Shown piece after piece: positions 38,301 to 52,600 of a DNA stretch of 64,000 bases (positions are counted from its first letter, which is position 1; each line of letters begins with the position of its first letter). The notes beneath the pieces were generated by a model. That model saw only the letters and a program-made list of their open reading frames with translations, made no database searches and was not told where the DNA came from. A program made the position numbers and the translations under genes. The DNA comes from Edolisoma coerulescens (Eukaryota; Chordata; Aves; Passeriformes; Campephagidae). The stretch is from assembly GCA_013397115.1 (NCBI GenBank), contig VWZW01002539.1:62001-126000 (forward strand). Direction: 5' to 3'.

Positions 38301-41300
38301 ATGACATCAACAAAAATGGCATAACAGAGGAGTTGACAGGGAAGGAAAAGCTAATTAGGAATTAGTTGGGTATTAGAGACTCCTAACATTATTAGACAGC
38401 ATTAGAGCCTTTGAAACTCAGCCTGCACAACAATAATTTCCCTAGAATTTAAGGGCTTATTCTCCAGTTGTTCTAACTCAGCTCTATTAATATCAGTGGA
38501 GTTACATTAGTTTGCCCTGACTAATATCCTTTAGTTATGCAGACAAGCAAACAAAATCACTTTAGCTGTTCTTTTAAAGTAATTTCCAAACATCATCTGA
38601 AAGGCTCCCTCAGTACAAAAAACAAACCCCAAACACAGGACCCCGATGAAACCCTGAACTGGCTGCACATTCCATATTGAGGGTCAATAGCAGTTTCACA
38701 AGGATACCCTCGGTCACTGCTTCCTCACAGCAACTTCGGAGGGAGGAGAAGAAAGGGTTTGAAAAACATTCCAGATTTCAGCAGAGTTTTTGTAGCTGTG
38801 CAGACACAGAAGTCACTGAAATGTCTGGAGGGACAGCCTCAGCAAGCCTGTGACCTTCTATGACAAACTGGACCATGGCATTTCACAAGGGATTTAGCCG
38901 GGATTGTTAAACATGTGCCAAAAAGAGAACTGCTTCTTGGATTTTTTCAATCATGTAGCACTATATTTGGACTGGAAACAGCCTGTGGATGAGCAGGAAT
39001 AACCATTAGAAGGCAAGTGAAAAGTTTCAAGCAGATACTACAGTCGAGGAAGAAACAACTCGAACATATCTGGTCAAGTTTCCATACTGACTGAAGCAAC
39101 ACTTTTTCCCATGACATCAGACTCAAAACAAACAATATATTATAGTCCATATGTTGATTAAGGAAAGCCCAAGCCCTGCAGAGCCATGCACCAGCCTTCA
39201 GAACAGCGACTGAACAAAAGCTGGATCACTTGCAAGCCATGGGAGTTGATCAAACAAACAAAAAGCCCCAGGTTTTCAGGATAAGGCGCCTGGGTAAGAC
39301 TTCTCAGCACGATGAGGTTGTGAATACCGAGGTAAGACTGAAAGCAAACTGCCTGGATCCAAGTTATGCGGTCCGACTAGATGACAAGGGCAATAAGTAA
39401 ACAGTGCTTTGAATATGCAGCAGCCAAAAGGCTCAGAAAACTGTGAAGTTGGTTGCAGATAATGTGCTTAGAGAACCTGGAGTTCTCTACCTACCTGAGG
39501 TCACACCGTATTTGCATGAGAAATTCGGACTTGGGAATGGTTTGCAGTCAGAGTTCAGAAGAGCTTTTGGCAGGTTAAACATGTTCCCAGTAAGATGATG
39601 CTGAGGATAAACATGCAAGAGAAATATATAAATGCTGTTTTCACAAGAATAGTGCTGCTTTCTTAGAACTGCCTGTATTTTAGGGAGGAAGGGTAGAATG
39701 CAGTCCTGATGGGATGCCAATACAATCCATCGAGAACAGTCAGTAAATCACAGGGCTTAGCAACTGAAAATGACATGGTACATTTTCAAATTCGAAACAA
39801 AAACAGAACCATGTTCCACAGGAAAGAGGTACTTGCTAAGCATGTATTGATGCTGTTTACAAAAGAATTGGGAGCTTAACTCCTACTCTAAAATGGCCTA
39901 ATAACATAATAATTAGTGCATACAGCTGAATTCACTGAGATATTTTATCAAACCTTGAATTATCTGATCCATTGATCCTCTGTAATAAGGAGGGCACCTT
40001 TGATCTTTCTCACAGAATTTAATAAGTCAAAATTAGAAAAGAGCCCTTTCAAATGAGGACAAATTTGACTAGGAGGATAACTAGGCAAGTTGTTAAATTT
40101 TAATTATGCTTTAACAAAATTATCTAAGCTCATAGGTTTAATAGTCACAACAAATCAGGAAATAAAATGCTGTATTATTGTCACTGGTAGATTAAAGTGG
40201 CAGAACCTAGATTTAAAGAAGTATTAAGGGAAAAGAGCATTTTTTTTTCTTTGCACAGTACTGAACATATTCACAAATCCAACAAGAAATACCTTGTTCC
40301 TTAGTCAGACTTGGGAAAATGCAATTCACTTAATGATTTTTTTTTCTATTTCAAATGATGGATATAGTTAAAAGAGTTGTTTTCTAGTTCATTTTTATTC
40401 CCTCATGCTGTGTCCTGGTGCTTCAATCCAGGAATGACTTTTTTTACTGTCAAACCACATAGTGAAAGTCTCAGCTAAAAAACCCATCTCTGTAAACAAA
40501 TTTGGCAGCCACAATTCTTCGCCACTCAATTTGGATCTCTGCAGCCATTTCCTTCAAGATAGATCCTTGTCCACGGGGATATTTAGACAGCAGTATACTA
40601 AATTAATCCCAGGTACTGTCAAGAAAAGAGGCACTGAAATGTGTTGCTTCCAAATAACAGCAACCCTCTGGAGACAGGCACTACAGCAAGCTGTTACCTG
40701 TCAGGAAGAACCAAGACCCTCAGTATTAGTGATTAGCTCCCACAGCTCTGTGGGCCTCGCTGTACATCTGCCACAGTTATTTGGAACACACAGTCTTTTA
40801 AAAATTGAATCTTCCTGCCAACTGAGGTGTGTTAACATCTGCCTGCTGCTGCTGCACTGATCATCGGTGCCTAAATCCTAAGGGAACACTTAACAGCTTT
40901 TCTCACGGATCTCCCAGTTCTGCTTTGCGGGAAGCAACGGTGCCATATTGGCCAAATTTGTTGCATAAAGATCACAAGGGTTTTGAAGAGGAAGAATAGC
41001 ACATCTTTATAAGATTAACTGGATTTTAGTTATTTAATTTTGCCTTTAGGTCCAGTCTGAAACCACTGGTACAGAAATGAAGTACCTGCCATCGTTCCAT
41101 ACTCACTGGCAAGTTACTCAGGGTATAATGCAAATCAATGGTTTTTTACAACTCTAAATAAACAAAAAAAAGTAATAACACTTGGTGTTTACCATCTTAC
41201 CTTAAGATATAGTTAATGGAACCTTGGCCTTCACTCATGACATCCATCCTATAGGTTCACGAAATTCTAGAAGGAAAAAAAAGTAAAATAGGTAGCCTTA

Positions 41301-44300
41301 ACTAATCCTTAGGAAGTCATTCATGTGAGGCTCTGGAGAACAAATATGGGTAGTCTGACAATTATCAGCCACAGAAGCCACAGACAATTACCAGCCACAT
41401 CTTTTAGGCCTTGCTCCTGACTTTAAGTTGTGGCTGTACATTTTCTGCAGCGTGCAGAAGGAAGAAGGGAGCCCAGCAAGACTCGACTGGGAAGAAACAT
41501 TCTGAACCTGGTGACAGGCACTTGTCAAGACTTGTGCAAGACTGAGAGGTCAGCTGTGTTTTCAACAGTGCTACGCTTCTGGTCCTTGATGCTTAATTCC
41601 TGATGTAGGGGCAAGGGATGCAAAGGTAGAGACAGACATGGTGCAGTTTAACCTTGCACTTACTGCACTGCAGTGAGCACACATTCCATTGGAAAAAACT
41701 ACCTTTCTAATCTATTATATGATTAAATAGCTAGGATCTTGATTAGGGTCTGTATAAAGCACTGATCACTATTGCAAACACTTCCTAGGAGCTTTCTCTA
41801 CGTTCTTAATCCAAACTCAGGCAAGTAACTTCTGCTCATTTAACGGTAAATGGTTTAAATCATAGCAAGAATCTTTTTGATTATTAATCAGAACAAATTG
41901 CCCCAGTATCTGTTTCACTGGATGCACGTAAAACATCTCTGTGACTTTGTTTTGTTTTTAGTAGTTATGCCACCAGCAACTGAAACCTTTCAGCTACACA
42001 GATCATAGTTTCCACAATTTACCTAGAGATTCTGTGAAACTTACTTCAGTGTAACATGCCAGTTTGATTTAATAGGAAAAACAGAGATTTCCACATTTAG
42101 TGTCTTTGTATATTTTATGCACATGATTGCTTTTAAGGTAGTATTTATTTTAGTGTATGAAAAGCAACTGAGTGGCATAGTAGATTATCAGGAAGCACTG
42201 GGCAAAGAAATGTTCTGCTGGGCTGAAGCAGCTGTCGAACAAGTCTTCTCAAAAATCTTGCAAACCATGTTTGCTGCTACATCTCAGGTTTTGTGCACCT
42301 CAGCAGTTCTTCGTCCTGGCTGGAAGCATAAGCTGTGAAACGACTGTTCACAGCATTCCGAGTTTGGCCATAGCCACGGAGTCCTGGAATTGTAACCGTG
42401 TATTCTTTGGGGTCTATTCAATGCTAAACTAAGTTTCCAAATGTTTCTTGGCTCGAGAGACATTAACTGGACCTTGAACTTGCCATTTGCATTCAGTGGC
42501 AGGGGGCTAAACCTGCCATCTGTTTTGACAAATGTTTTGCATTGCCTCTGCATAGCTGACAGAACACGAGGCATATTAGAAGGTAAAGTTCTCTCTGAAC
42601 CACCAAGAATTCTTTGAGTCCTCAGAAATCCCATCAGAACACAGCTAAGCAGCTTATTGTAATTCTGTTTGCAAAAGATTTTAGTTTGTCATGAGCTGCA
42701 GGTCTTAGTATCTTCCTAGATCCTTATCACTTGTTCTCTGAGCATCTGCTTACTCTTCATTCCTTTGGGGCAAAAATCTTCACAGAATGGAAAATCATAG
42801 CTGCAGGCATTCTGGAAAAAAAATAAAATAAAAAAGACAGCATCACTTCTACTTGTGTCTTCTGCAATTTTCTCCAGCCTGAACAGTGCCAGCTTTTAGC
42901 AGAACCATGAGAGTCAAGGGAATTTGATGAGGATTGCCAGTTATATTAATAAAACAAAGAAAGTGTCCAGAAAAAGTAGTAATGAAAAGCTACAGTTCTT
43001 CTTGACTTTTAGACTGAGCTTTCCTAGGTTCTGTGGAAAATACATAATAATCAGACATAACTGGTCTTGTATAAATTGTCCCACAAGATGTGAATTTAAA
43101 ATATTCGGGTTTGGACTGGAGCTGAATAATGAATTGAAGCTACCACTACAAGAGAATAAAGGAAAGATGAAGAATAAAGTTGCCTGGCTAAGTGAGCTCT
43201 TTAAGTTTGAGCAGATGAATCATGTCAGCATGGAAAAACACTCCTGTATCATTCATGTCACATGTAACAAGACATCCTGCCTGTGATTGCTGCCGTGTGC
43301 CACGGAGCCATTGTGCACACGAACAAATCAGACGAAAGACAGGCAATTAGATTCCAAATATCTGGGTTCAGATCTGTTTCAGATGGGAAATTTATCCACA
43401 CAGATGTAGCTGTCACTTTTTACAGACTGGACTGTCACTAACAGATTGTAACTAAACAAAAACCTTGAGAGCAATATTCCACATCTTTTTCACATGAGGT
43501 TTTTTCACATTTAGGAGCATTTTCACGTTTAGGAGCATTTAGGTTCCTGGTCATACTATAGGTTCAGCCATTGTATATATGCTAGAAGTCTGTCTGAAGG
43601 ATCCTGGGAGATTCCCAGCCTTCCCCTGGCAGTCACTCACCCTACCAGGGCACAACAGAGAGGTTTTGCTCTTTCCAGATGTGTCAGTTGTGTCTGTGCC
43701 ATCCTGTGCTCCACAAAACATTAATGGTTTCCAGATGTTGGCTCACAGGGTGCTGACACAACTCTTGCACCATTAGAGTATCACACAACAATATTATGAG
43801 AAGGATCAGAAACACAGGAGAATTTTACAGCCTTTGGAATCCGTAGTGACAAGAAGAGCAAAATACGATGCTGTTGTAACACTTTCCTTGCTCAGCATTA
43901 CTGCCTAGGATCTTGTCCAGATCAGGCTGGTGCTGCAGCACCAGAAAGGGAGCAACCTTTGAATTTACTGCTCAATTTCTAGCATTAGTTATCACTTCTG
44001 AAACGCTGTGTAATTACTTAAGTAATATCATGAATAAGTATTAGTAGCTAGGTCTAGTTGAAAATGATACAGTCATTTTATATGAAATAGTGAAACTTCA
44101 TTCTCTCTTTCTATCTGTTTAAACACATCAATTTCCTTTCGGAAAAACAAAATGCTTCCATGTTTGCCTTTCTTATTTGTCTTCACTTACAAAACCACAT
44201 TGAGAGAAGACAAAAAGAATAGAGGAAAATTTAAAAATGGGTCATATCACTAATTTTTTAATCATTATCAGATTAAATGACAAAACTTTCTTTAGAAAAA

Positions 44301-46620
44301 TGAAAGACTGGCAAACATAAAGGTGTAATCTAGAATTTTAATATAAAACAACTGTAGTATTTAAAGACTTGAGATAGACTTTAAGAGGATTAATTGAAGC
44401 TTCTCCTAGCGTATCTGAAAGATTTCAGACCCTGAGAAACCTGCTATTTTTCAGAGATATCATCTCAAATATAAAGAAAAATATAAGGAGTTCTTCACTC
44501 ATCCCATTTGGAAACTATTCCCCTCATCTATGAAAGCAGAGACAACAACTCTGTTGATATAAATGGCAATAAAAGCAGATGCTGATTTGTGGCTGTATTT
44601 GTATTTAAGAAGGTGACTGTGTAACAGCCAGTAAACACAAAACATGAGAAGAGGAGGGAAGCCCAGTGATAGTAACCATAAAACATTTAAAAGGCAAAAC
44701 TAAGAAGAAATATGATTTGATCCGTTTTAGTCCATCTGACATTTTTATATCCACATTTAACTAACAGGTCATTAATATCCACACAAATGTAAGCAAGGGA
44801 ATTTTGAGCCGACTTGTCTTGTTCAGAGCAATAAAAGCTTTATTCACACTCTGCTTGTACCTCAAACATTTCATAACTTGGCAGCCCTGAACAAGTACTC
44901 CGAGAGCCGGCAGTCCAATTGCACAGAACGGAATCAGTCAGCATCTGTTCAAAAAATTCTTGCTCTGCTATGGAAAAAAGCAATTATCATTAAAGTTTTT
45001 CCCTCAGAAAAATCTGGCTACACATGAGGGGAAAAATCAGATAGCAAGCTGTATGCAATAGGGGGTTTTAATCTTCCCTTTTTGCCTTCTAAGTAGAAGA
45101 GATTCCTTGCAAGTGAAGTCCTTTTGCAGATGATAACTTCCTAAAGAGCCACAAGAGGACTTACTCATCCAAGTTCCCTCAGTACAGTCCTGTCCTATTC
45201 TGAAACATTCTTAAATGCTAAGATCAGCAGATAGCAAGAACACATGTCAGAAGAGACGTGTTCTTTTTCATTCAGGAGAAGATACCAGGGCGCACTTTTT
45301 CAAGTTAGCTATTTGCAATTTGTCAGAAAGTCTCAGCTTCCCACTTCAAACAACGGTCTCTGCAACTGAATTTCTTTGTGCAGACTGTGCTTTACATAAA
45401 ACAGAATATTATAGAAAATAAAGTGGAATAAAATACTAGAATAGTATTTTTACCGGCATAGTATTTATAATAAATTTTGCCATTTTCTTGACAAATTAAA
45501 GGGGAAAACTTGTTTCTGAAATGACTCTTTTTTTTAAAAAGAAAACCAAACAGAATCCCAAACAGAATGATGTCTTCCCAACCCCAAATTAATTTGCCTC
45601 CTGACTTCAAGTTTTTAAGGAATATTTCTATAAGGTTTGCATTTAGGCATGACTAAAGTTGTGACTCTCAATACTCATAAGTCTAAAAATGTCAGTGTTT
45701 CAAATATATGCAATGATTAAATCTTCAAGAGTGGTTTCACTGACTTGGAGGTCCTCAGCTCTGATTTTAACAGTTTTTTATTCTAAAAACAACACCATGG
45801 ATCTGGTGCAGTAGTGAGTCTCATCTTGAACTGGGGTTTTTTGCATCTTTTCCAGGTTAAGGGGAGGATCCTGTAGTATCTTAATGTCATATAACTGAAT
45901 GGTCTGTTAGGAGAGTCCCAGTGTTTTCAGTGGCAACTACAAATTTAACGCAGCATTTTTTTAAAAGTAAAGATTATTCCTGAGGGTCTTTAGCAAAATA
46001 AGCATATGTGTATGTCAGTATAAAATACATTCTATGTACACAGAATTAATAGAGAGCTGGATCAGTAATAATTCAAAGAAAAGGATACACAAGGAAGAAA
46101 TTGATAGGACACATAGGCCAGGCTTTAGGAAGCTTGGCTGAATCAACAGCGTGACTAATGGCATGAATCTCAGCTGAGAACACATCTTTGGGAAGTGCCA
46201 CTGGAAAGATGGCTGGTGAGAGCAGGAAAACTGATGACTTGCTTTGTCAAAAACATCTCTGAAAGTACATGCAAGCAAAGAGCATTTTCAGGATATATGA
46301 AAATCAAATTGTTTGTCTGGGCTGGCATTTGTCACTGTCCGTGGATCAGGCTGTGGGTTCTGTGTGCCCTTGATGAGCTTATCTTTCCACAACTCCAAAA
46401 TATGTTGTGTGTGATTGTGGCCATGGCCATTTAGTGCAGCAAATATTACTCAAGGTCAAAAACTTCAAAACAATGTGGAGACAGCCACAGCGATCAGAAG
46501 AGTCTGGGTTTAATTACAGAATGCTCAAATAATTGACATCCACATTGGATTACGTCGGGTCCATGACTTATCTTAACATTTCTATAAGTAATGTGCTGTG
46601 TTTAACAAACTGTTAAATTT
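26323..46620. other. AT-rich gene-poor DNA, second part
   Basis: About 20 kb with no recognisable gene. The longest frame (210 codons, minus strand, 32638-33270) starts with TTG, crosses a locally GC-rich patch and shows no known domain. Frames at 40462-40860 and 42924-43286 are at chance length. Small items are T-runs at 36764-36778 and 37892-37906, a 26-bp partial duplication (GACAATTA at 41357 and 41383) and an 18-bp duplication at 43504-43540 built on the word TTTAGGAGCATTT. Confidence 0.6.
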
Positions 46621-46655
46621 GCTTGGAAGTTTTGCTTGGAAGTTTTGCTTGGAAG
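46621..46655. repeat. 13-bp tandem repeat, 2.7 copies
   Basis: GCTTGGAAGTTTT is repeated at 46621 and 46634 with a third partial copy at 46647, without mismatches. It is a small minisatellite-like expansion in otherwise non-repetitive DNA. Confidence 0.9.
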
Positions 46656-49600
46656 CCCTCTTGAAAGTTTAATTGCTGCTGCCACTTGTCCATGCATTTT
46701 CTCTGTATTAAATGCTAAATTAAACTGATTTGCTTCAGTCAGTTCCTGAGGCTAAACTTCTGCAAGGCTCTGGGCTTTCCCTGCTTTAAAAATTAATGGC
46801 CTCTCCTACTTAAAATCTAAAGTGGCTTTTAGTCACCATGAATTTTTTGGTGTGCCAATGTTATCACTTAAATAATCTCTTCTCACTAGCATTTACCTTC
46901 AGTTATGTAATACGTATGACATATCACCTGTCTTCTATTTCGTTAGCCTAAATATAACAAGTTTTCCCATCTTTTCTTACGTATCAGATGAGCTGGTCAA
47001 TTCCATCAAGCTATCTTTAAGATTTTATTTTTAGGCTTTTCTTCCATTTTCAGTTTCCTGCCAGGTACTCAGAGTAAGTTTTGTTGGCAAAGTCTGTGGC
47101 AGGACTTTTGTCTGTGGCACATGGCACGGTCTAAACACATCACCAGTCCCAGTCAGGGAGAAACTAGAGAGCACTCAGACTTCATGGTCTAAGTGAAACT
47201 TTTGAACTCAGAATAGCATCAGTAAGTCAAAGGTGAAAATAAAGTCATCTCCTTCCTTCACAGAATTTATCGATTCTTATCCTGAAAATCGTTGCCCCTC
47301 AGTTCTCTCACTGTTCTTTGAGACATGTTCCTGCAGAAGAATATTTTGCACCAAGTGATGAGCTCATGTTGAGAGCAGCCTTCAACAAAATTTCCATGTC
47401 CAGATGGCATATGAATTATAACCTTCTATCATGGACTTAACAAGACGTGGGCTGCTGTTAATTGCCACTTCCAGGTTTCAGTGTTGTTTATATGCCACTA
47501 ATAAAACCTGCTGTTCTTCTTAATAACAAATCAGAAAATCTTAAATTTTTAAGGGATACACTTGGCATCCTACTTTCCTCCTCCCTCCTATTAAATTCCT
47601 TCCATGACTTTCTCCTGTGCTTTTCAAATGTAATCAGCAATAGGTCAAATCTTAATATTGTATTGAGTTTTTCTTCATACCTCTTTCAGGCAAAGTTCTT
47701 TAAGGGAAGAGCTATATGCCAAAACCCTTCTGCTGTATCTGTTCATTACTGAGAAAATAATTTTTTCCCTTCATGTTTATTATTGTGAAGCAAATTCAGA
47801 GTCCCTGGTGAATAATACGTAAACAGAATGTGCATAGTATGAAAATGCATTTAATATTTTATTATATTTTAGCTGCCTGTTAGATACCTCACCCCAGCCA
47901 GCAATTTATAATCATGTGCAAGATGCAGCTTCCTGAATTTGCATAGTTTAGAAATAGCAAAGCAGAAACAACATGGTGAGGGTAATTACTTTTAAACAAT
48001 ATTAGAGCAGAGCTTAGCAGATCAGTGCAGCATCTGCAAAGTTCTGCCCATTAAGAACAGCAAAGCCTTCAGATGAGACCCTGAAGAACACAAGCTGCAC
48101 GAATTCAGCCTGTTAATTGCAGAGCTTTTATTAAATTAGTTGTCAGATAATTGTAAAGCAGACGTCGGAGTCGGGGCTTTCAGAGCTGCTTGAGCAAGTT
48201 CAGGGTATATAAAACAAACACGACATGAATGACCAGAAACAAGGCCCTGGTGTCAGCACAGTCTCAGCCCAGCACTCCTGTGCTTCCCCACAGGGAGCAC
48301 TCAGCACCTCAGGGAGGTGCTGCTCCCCAGCCCTGGGCGCGCTCCCTCTGGGCTGGCCAGACCTGTCCGTACACATTAGGAGGGCCGGGAATGCAGGGAG
48401 GGTGTGCAAAGAGAGGTGAGGGAGCTGAAAGCCGGGCCTGGAAGGTGAGGATGTGCAGATCTCCCATCATCACATTCCTCCCCCCACAGCAGCAGTGGGG
48501 ACAGCAGGCCAAGGTCATCCTTCGTAACCACAAAACTGCCTGGCCAGCCCATCTATGGATGGGATCTCCAAGGAAGTCACTTTAACCTCAAGGCCATATA
48601 TACAGCTGTAAAACATCCACATGGCCCGGAGGGAAGGCTCCCTCCTTCAGCCTTCAAGGCATTTCCCAGCACAAAGTGCAGCTGTTTGGGGTTTGTGCTG
48701 GGAACAATTTGGAATTACGGCTTTGAAAATCCTTCACTTTTTATAGCTATTTGAAAAGTAAATGCAATTGGAACTCACCGCAGAGAGGTCAGCTAACCCA
48801 GCAGTGTGGTTTGTATGCTTCCTCTCCACACACATCAAAGGCAAACCCAAACAAAAAGGCTTTTCTTTGCACTTATAATTGGCACTGGGCTGAGGCCTGT
48901 TCTCTTATACAGGCCCCTGAAAGAAAAGTAACCTGATAATGCAAGCTAGAGACACACAATTCAATAGAAGTCATGCACCCCAACAGCTACACAGATGTGA
49001 GCATTGCCAGTGACCCCTTCAAATTGATTAAAAAGTAGAGAAGAGCGGCACATTCAGGGTAAGTTACATCAGCACAGCCTGGCAGCTCCAGGAGGGACAG
49101 TGTCACTTTGTCACCAAAAGCATCCCCCTAACAGCCAGCTCTGGTCAAGCCTCACCTACACATAGGAAAAGTTATCCTGGCTCCAGGACAGAGTATACAC
49201 CATGGACTTGGACCCCTAAGTTCCAGGTGGCTCTTTTAGGCTCCAACTGCATATTAAACCTTCTTCTCAGAATGTCAGTCATGCTTAAAAGACAAATATT
49301 GCATGAATGCAGATGAGATTCCAACATGCTACAGCCTTGTATGCAAAGTAGAAATAAAATCCCAGTAAAGTTACTTTTTAGACTGTCTCCCTCTTGATTT
49401 CTGGGAGTAACTCCTGTTTTACCTTTAGAAATCTCTTCTCCCCTGACTCCATGTACAAGTACAATTGGAGCTATATGTATGTTGCATATTAAGATGTATG
49501 CACAGTACATTCCTTTAATCACACATGAGCTTCCTGAACTGTATTATTTTTCATCTGGGTTTTGAGTAAATAATTCAGAAAAAAATGCTGTGTTCTTCCA

Positions 49601-52600
49601 GTGTTTTGGAATGTGTATTTTGGGGTAAGAAAGTATTATGTTGGATTTACTGTACTTTGGTACTTCTCTCTCAGTTACTCAAGATCAAGCCCAAATTCCC
49701 CCAGCTGGCAGGAGGGTGGGAATCACAGTAACCCAGGGTTACATGGTACAAATGGTATTTGTATTTGGCTATTATCAAACAAATCCTACCATCAGTAAGA
49801 CAACCAATCACTGAAGGATACTAAGCAAATTCCATATTTTCTGTGAATTAAATCAGCTGTCCTGACTTTGTTTCCATACACTGGAAGATGTTATAGACCT
49901 ATTGAACTGGTATTGTTGGCTTTAAGTTGCAGCATTTGGTTCTTCAGGGTATTTTGGAGCAACTGCATGCAGAACAGCATAGTATAGGTTCTGGAATATT
50001 TTTCATAATATTAGTGATTTTAGTCAGATTTTAATTCCTACAGGAATGGTGCTATTTCATTTAAGAGGAACATCTCTGCAGCAGCTCTTCTGGCAGAGGC
50101 AGCTCCTTCAGGAATCTCTTGTTTCCATACATATTGGGTCAGCTTCTCTCAGGGGTCAGTCCTGCAAACTCTTTTTGGGCCTGGGGGAAGCAGTGTTCTC
50201 TTTCTTTTGGACAGTCAAATCAGATAATTATAACCCATTTCTTGGTGGTTTTTGATAATTTAACTCTTTCGTTTTACATACTGATTTTTTCTCAAATATT
50301 TTCTGCTGTGAACAGGCCTTCCACACACATCACAGGTTAAGACCTGTCCTTAGCAGAAGGAATTTTCAGACTTTCACATCCTATTCAAGCCCCTCAGATT
50401 TTCATGCGAGTAGCTTCAGCAACTACTCTGATAACACCAAACTTCGTGAAAAACATACCAGCCAATAGAGAGAGGTTCCCCAAAAGTCTCATTCCTTGAC
50501 CCAAAAATAATCATTTCCCTCATTCTCTCAGATGTTTGAATCCCTACATAATCCAAATTGCACAGAGCAGAAGTAATCCAGTGCTCAGAGGAAAGCAGAG
50601 CTGAAAGGTCAAACAAATCTCAAGCTATGCTGCCTCAAGCCTTTCTGCTTCCAAAGGAGTGGCTAATGACTTGTTCTTTGGGAAGACTGGAAAGAGTTCA
50701 AATATGAAGGCGTGATTAAGAGAAGAAAAATCTTCCACACCAATTACAGCTTCCATGCTTTTGGCCAGAATCCATAACCCAGCTTCCAGGGGCAGCCCGA
50801 TGACTTTTCAGTTGCCTTATGCTCCGCAGGGTCAAAAGGATAGATGCATGCTATCAGCTTGCTATTTTATAAGCTTGAAAAAGAGAAATTGGATGGGCAG
50901 GCTGCCTTGGAAATTCTTTTGGAACGTAATTGGCACTAAAAGTTTTCCCAGAAGAAAATGATTCAGGTTTCAAAATTTTCTGAGATTGAGGACTGCACGC
51001 AAGCTATGCTTCTCTCCAGCTCATCACCACTACTGTCTCCAGTGCCATCACAGCTTCAAAAAAACCTTCAAAACACATGAAATTAGAATAAAGCAACAAA
51101 TGCCAGCACTTTTTAAAGCACTTTGCTCTTCATGCTCTCATTTGGCAGCCTGCTGCTTTCCAACACTTGTTAGCATGCTCTTCTCTCTGCATTTGTCTGC
51201 TGCCTTTTTGGCTGACACAGCCAGAATTGCTCACATCCATCCCAACAGTGCCCAAGGAGTTCTCCAAAGCGAGAACTTGTGCATTTACTGATGGTTGCCC
51301 AAAGATGTGGAGAGTTTCAAATCCTGACAATGCTCTAAGTATTGCCAGGTGAGTGAGAAACGTCTGGATCTGTGGCGAGTGCATGAGAATTTTAGTCAAG
51401 AGAGCAAAGATGTACAGGGACAGGGCGTTGTACTGCAATACTTAGAGCTGCAGGAATAAATGCAGGAATTTGAGAAGGAACCATCCTACTTGCAGCTGCA
51501 TGTGCGAGAACCACAGGTTATGGATCACTGTTACAATTAGGTCCCATCCATCTTTCAGTGCTTGTCACCAATTCAGAGGATAAAATCCCCAGCTCTCATG
51601 AGTCTCCTTTGTGCTCCTGCAGGTTTTTGGCTTTACCTCCACACTACTTGGGCACAGGAGCAGTTCAAGGGCGAGGCAGGCGGAAAGGGTGCACAAAGTA
51701 TTCCAATGGTCCCAGCTGGAAGAACGGCTCCTCTGATAAAACATCCATGTGGCTGCTGTAATTTGCAAAACTCAGAGAAATTACCCCATTTCATTGACGT
51801 GATAAAAAGTAATTGGAATCACCCCTGCCTTTTTCTGCATGGATCATGAACAAAAAGAAATTGGACCAGTGTTTGAGGTTTGACAAGCACTTTCTGATTT
51901 TTCACTCACTGGCTTTATACAGCTGTGATCAGCAGCACGTTAGGGAAGAGTGGAGCCGATATAGATATTTCCAGTTCACCAGCAGTAATTAGATCTGCGA
52001 GCATGAGTATAAATCTAAAGACCTGACACCCAAATGGCTGCTTCTGGGCGTATTTCTATTTACTGTCTCAAGAGCCCTCTTTAATCTCTTGTAAAACTGT
52101 GTATCTCATTCAGGTTAAACCCTGGGATAAATTTCTTGTCTTTCCACTTCACACCCATGGAAATGATTTGGCTGCATTACACAGCAGTTGCAAGGACAGA
52201 TATCAGAAATGGCAAGAATTTACCTAAGCAGTAAACAGCCAGCACGGCCAAGGTTACACACACCTTTAACTAAGTGGCTGGGCTTCAGTTTTCCCCTCCA
52301 AGGAGACAACCAAATATACAGTTTGCCTTAACAGAATTGAAGAGACTTACAAGTGGCATTTCCTTTTGGATTTCCTTATTTCCTTACAAGAGGACTAATA
52401 CATTATTTCTCAATTACATTCTGTATTTTGGCACAATTTAACAGAGTGGGAGGACCACAGACTTGGGTTCTGTGAGGGAGGAATACAGCAGGCAACGATC
52501 AGAACATGGATGTGACTGCAGCTCTTTGCTTTTTTTTTTCCAAAGCAAAAGTTTGTCAGAAATAACTGGAAAATGGATACTGGGAGGATGAACAGCCAGC

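Noticed and set aside
39365..39392. CGGTCCGACTAGATGACAAG resembles the CR1 GGACTAGATGA word
   Set aside because: Only this short word matches; the expected following CCCTTCCAAC block and upstream CR1 sequence are absent.
48225..48585. Overlapping 64-118 codon frames on both strands
   Set aside because: They coincide with a GC-richer patch, lie on both strands at once and have no known domains; this is a composition effect.
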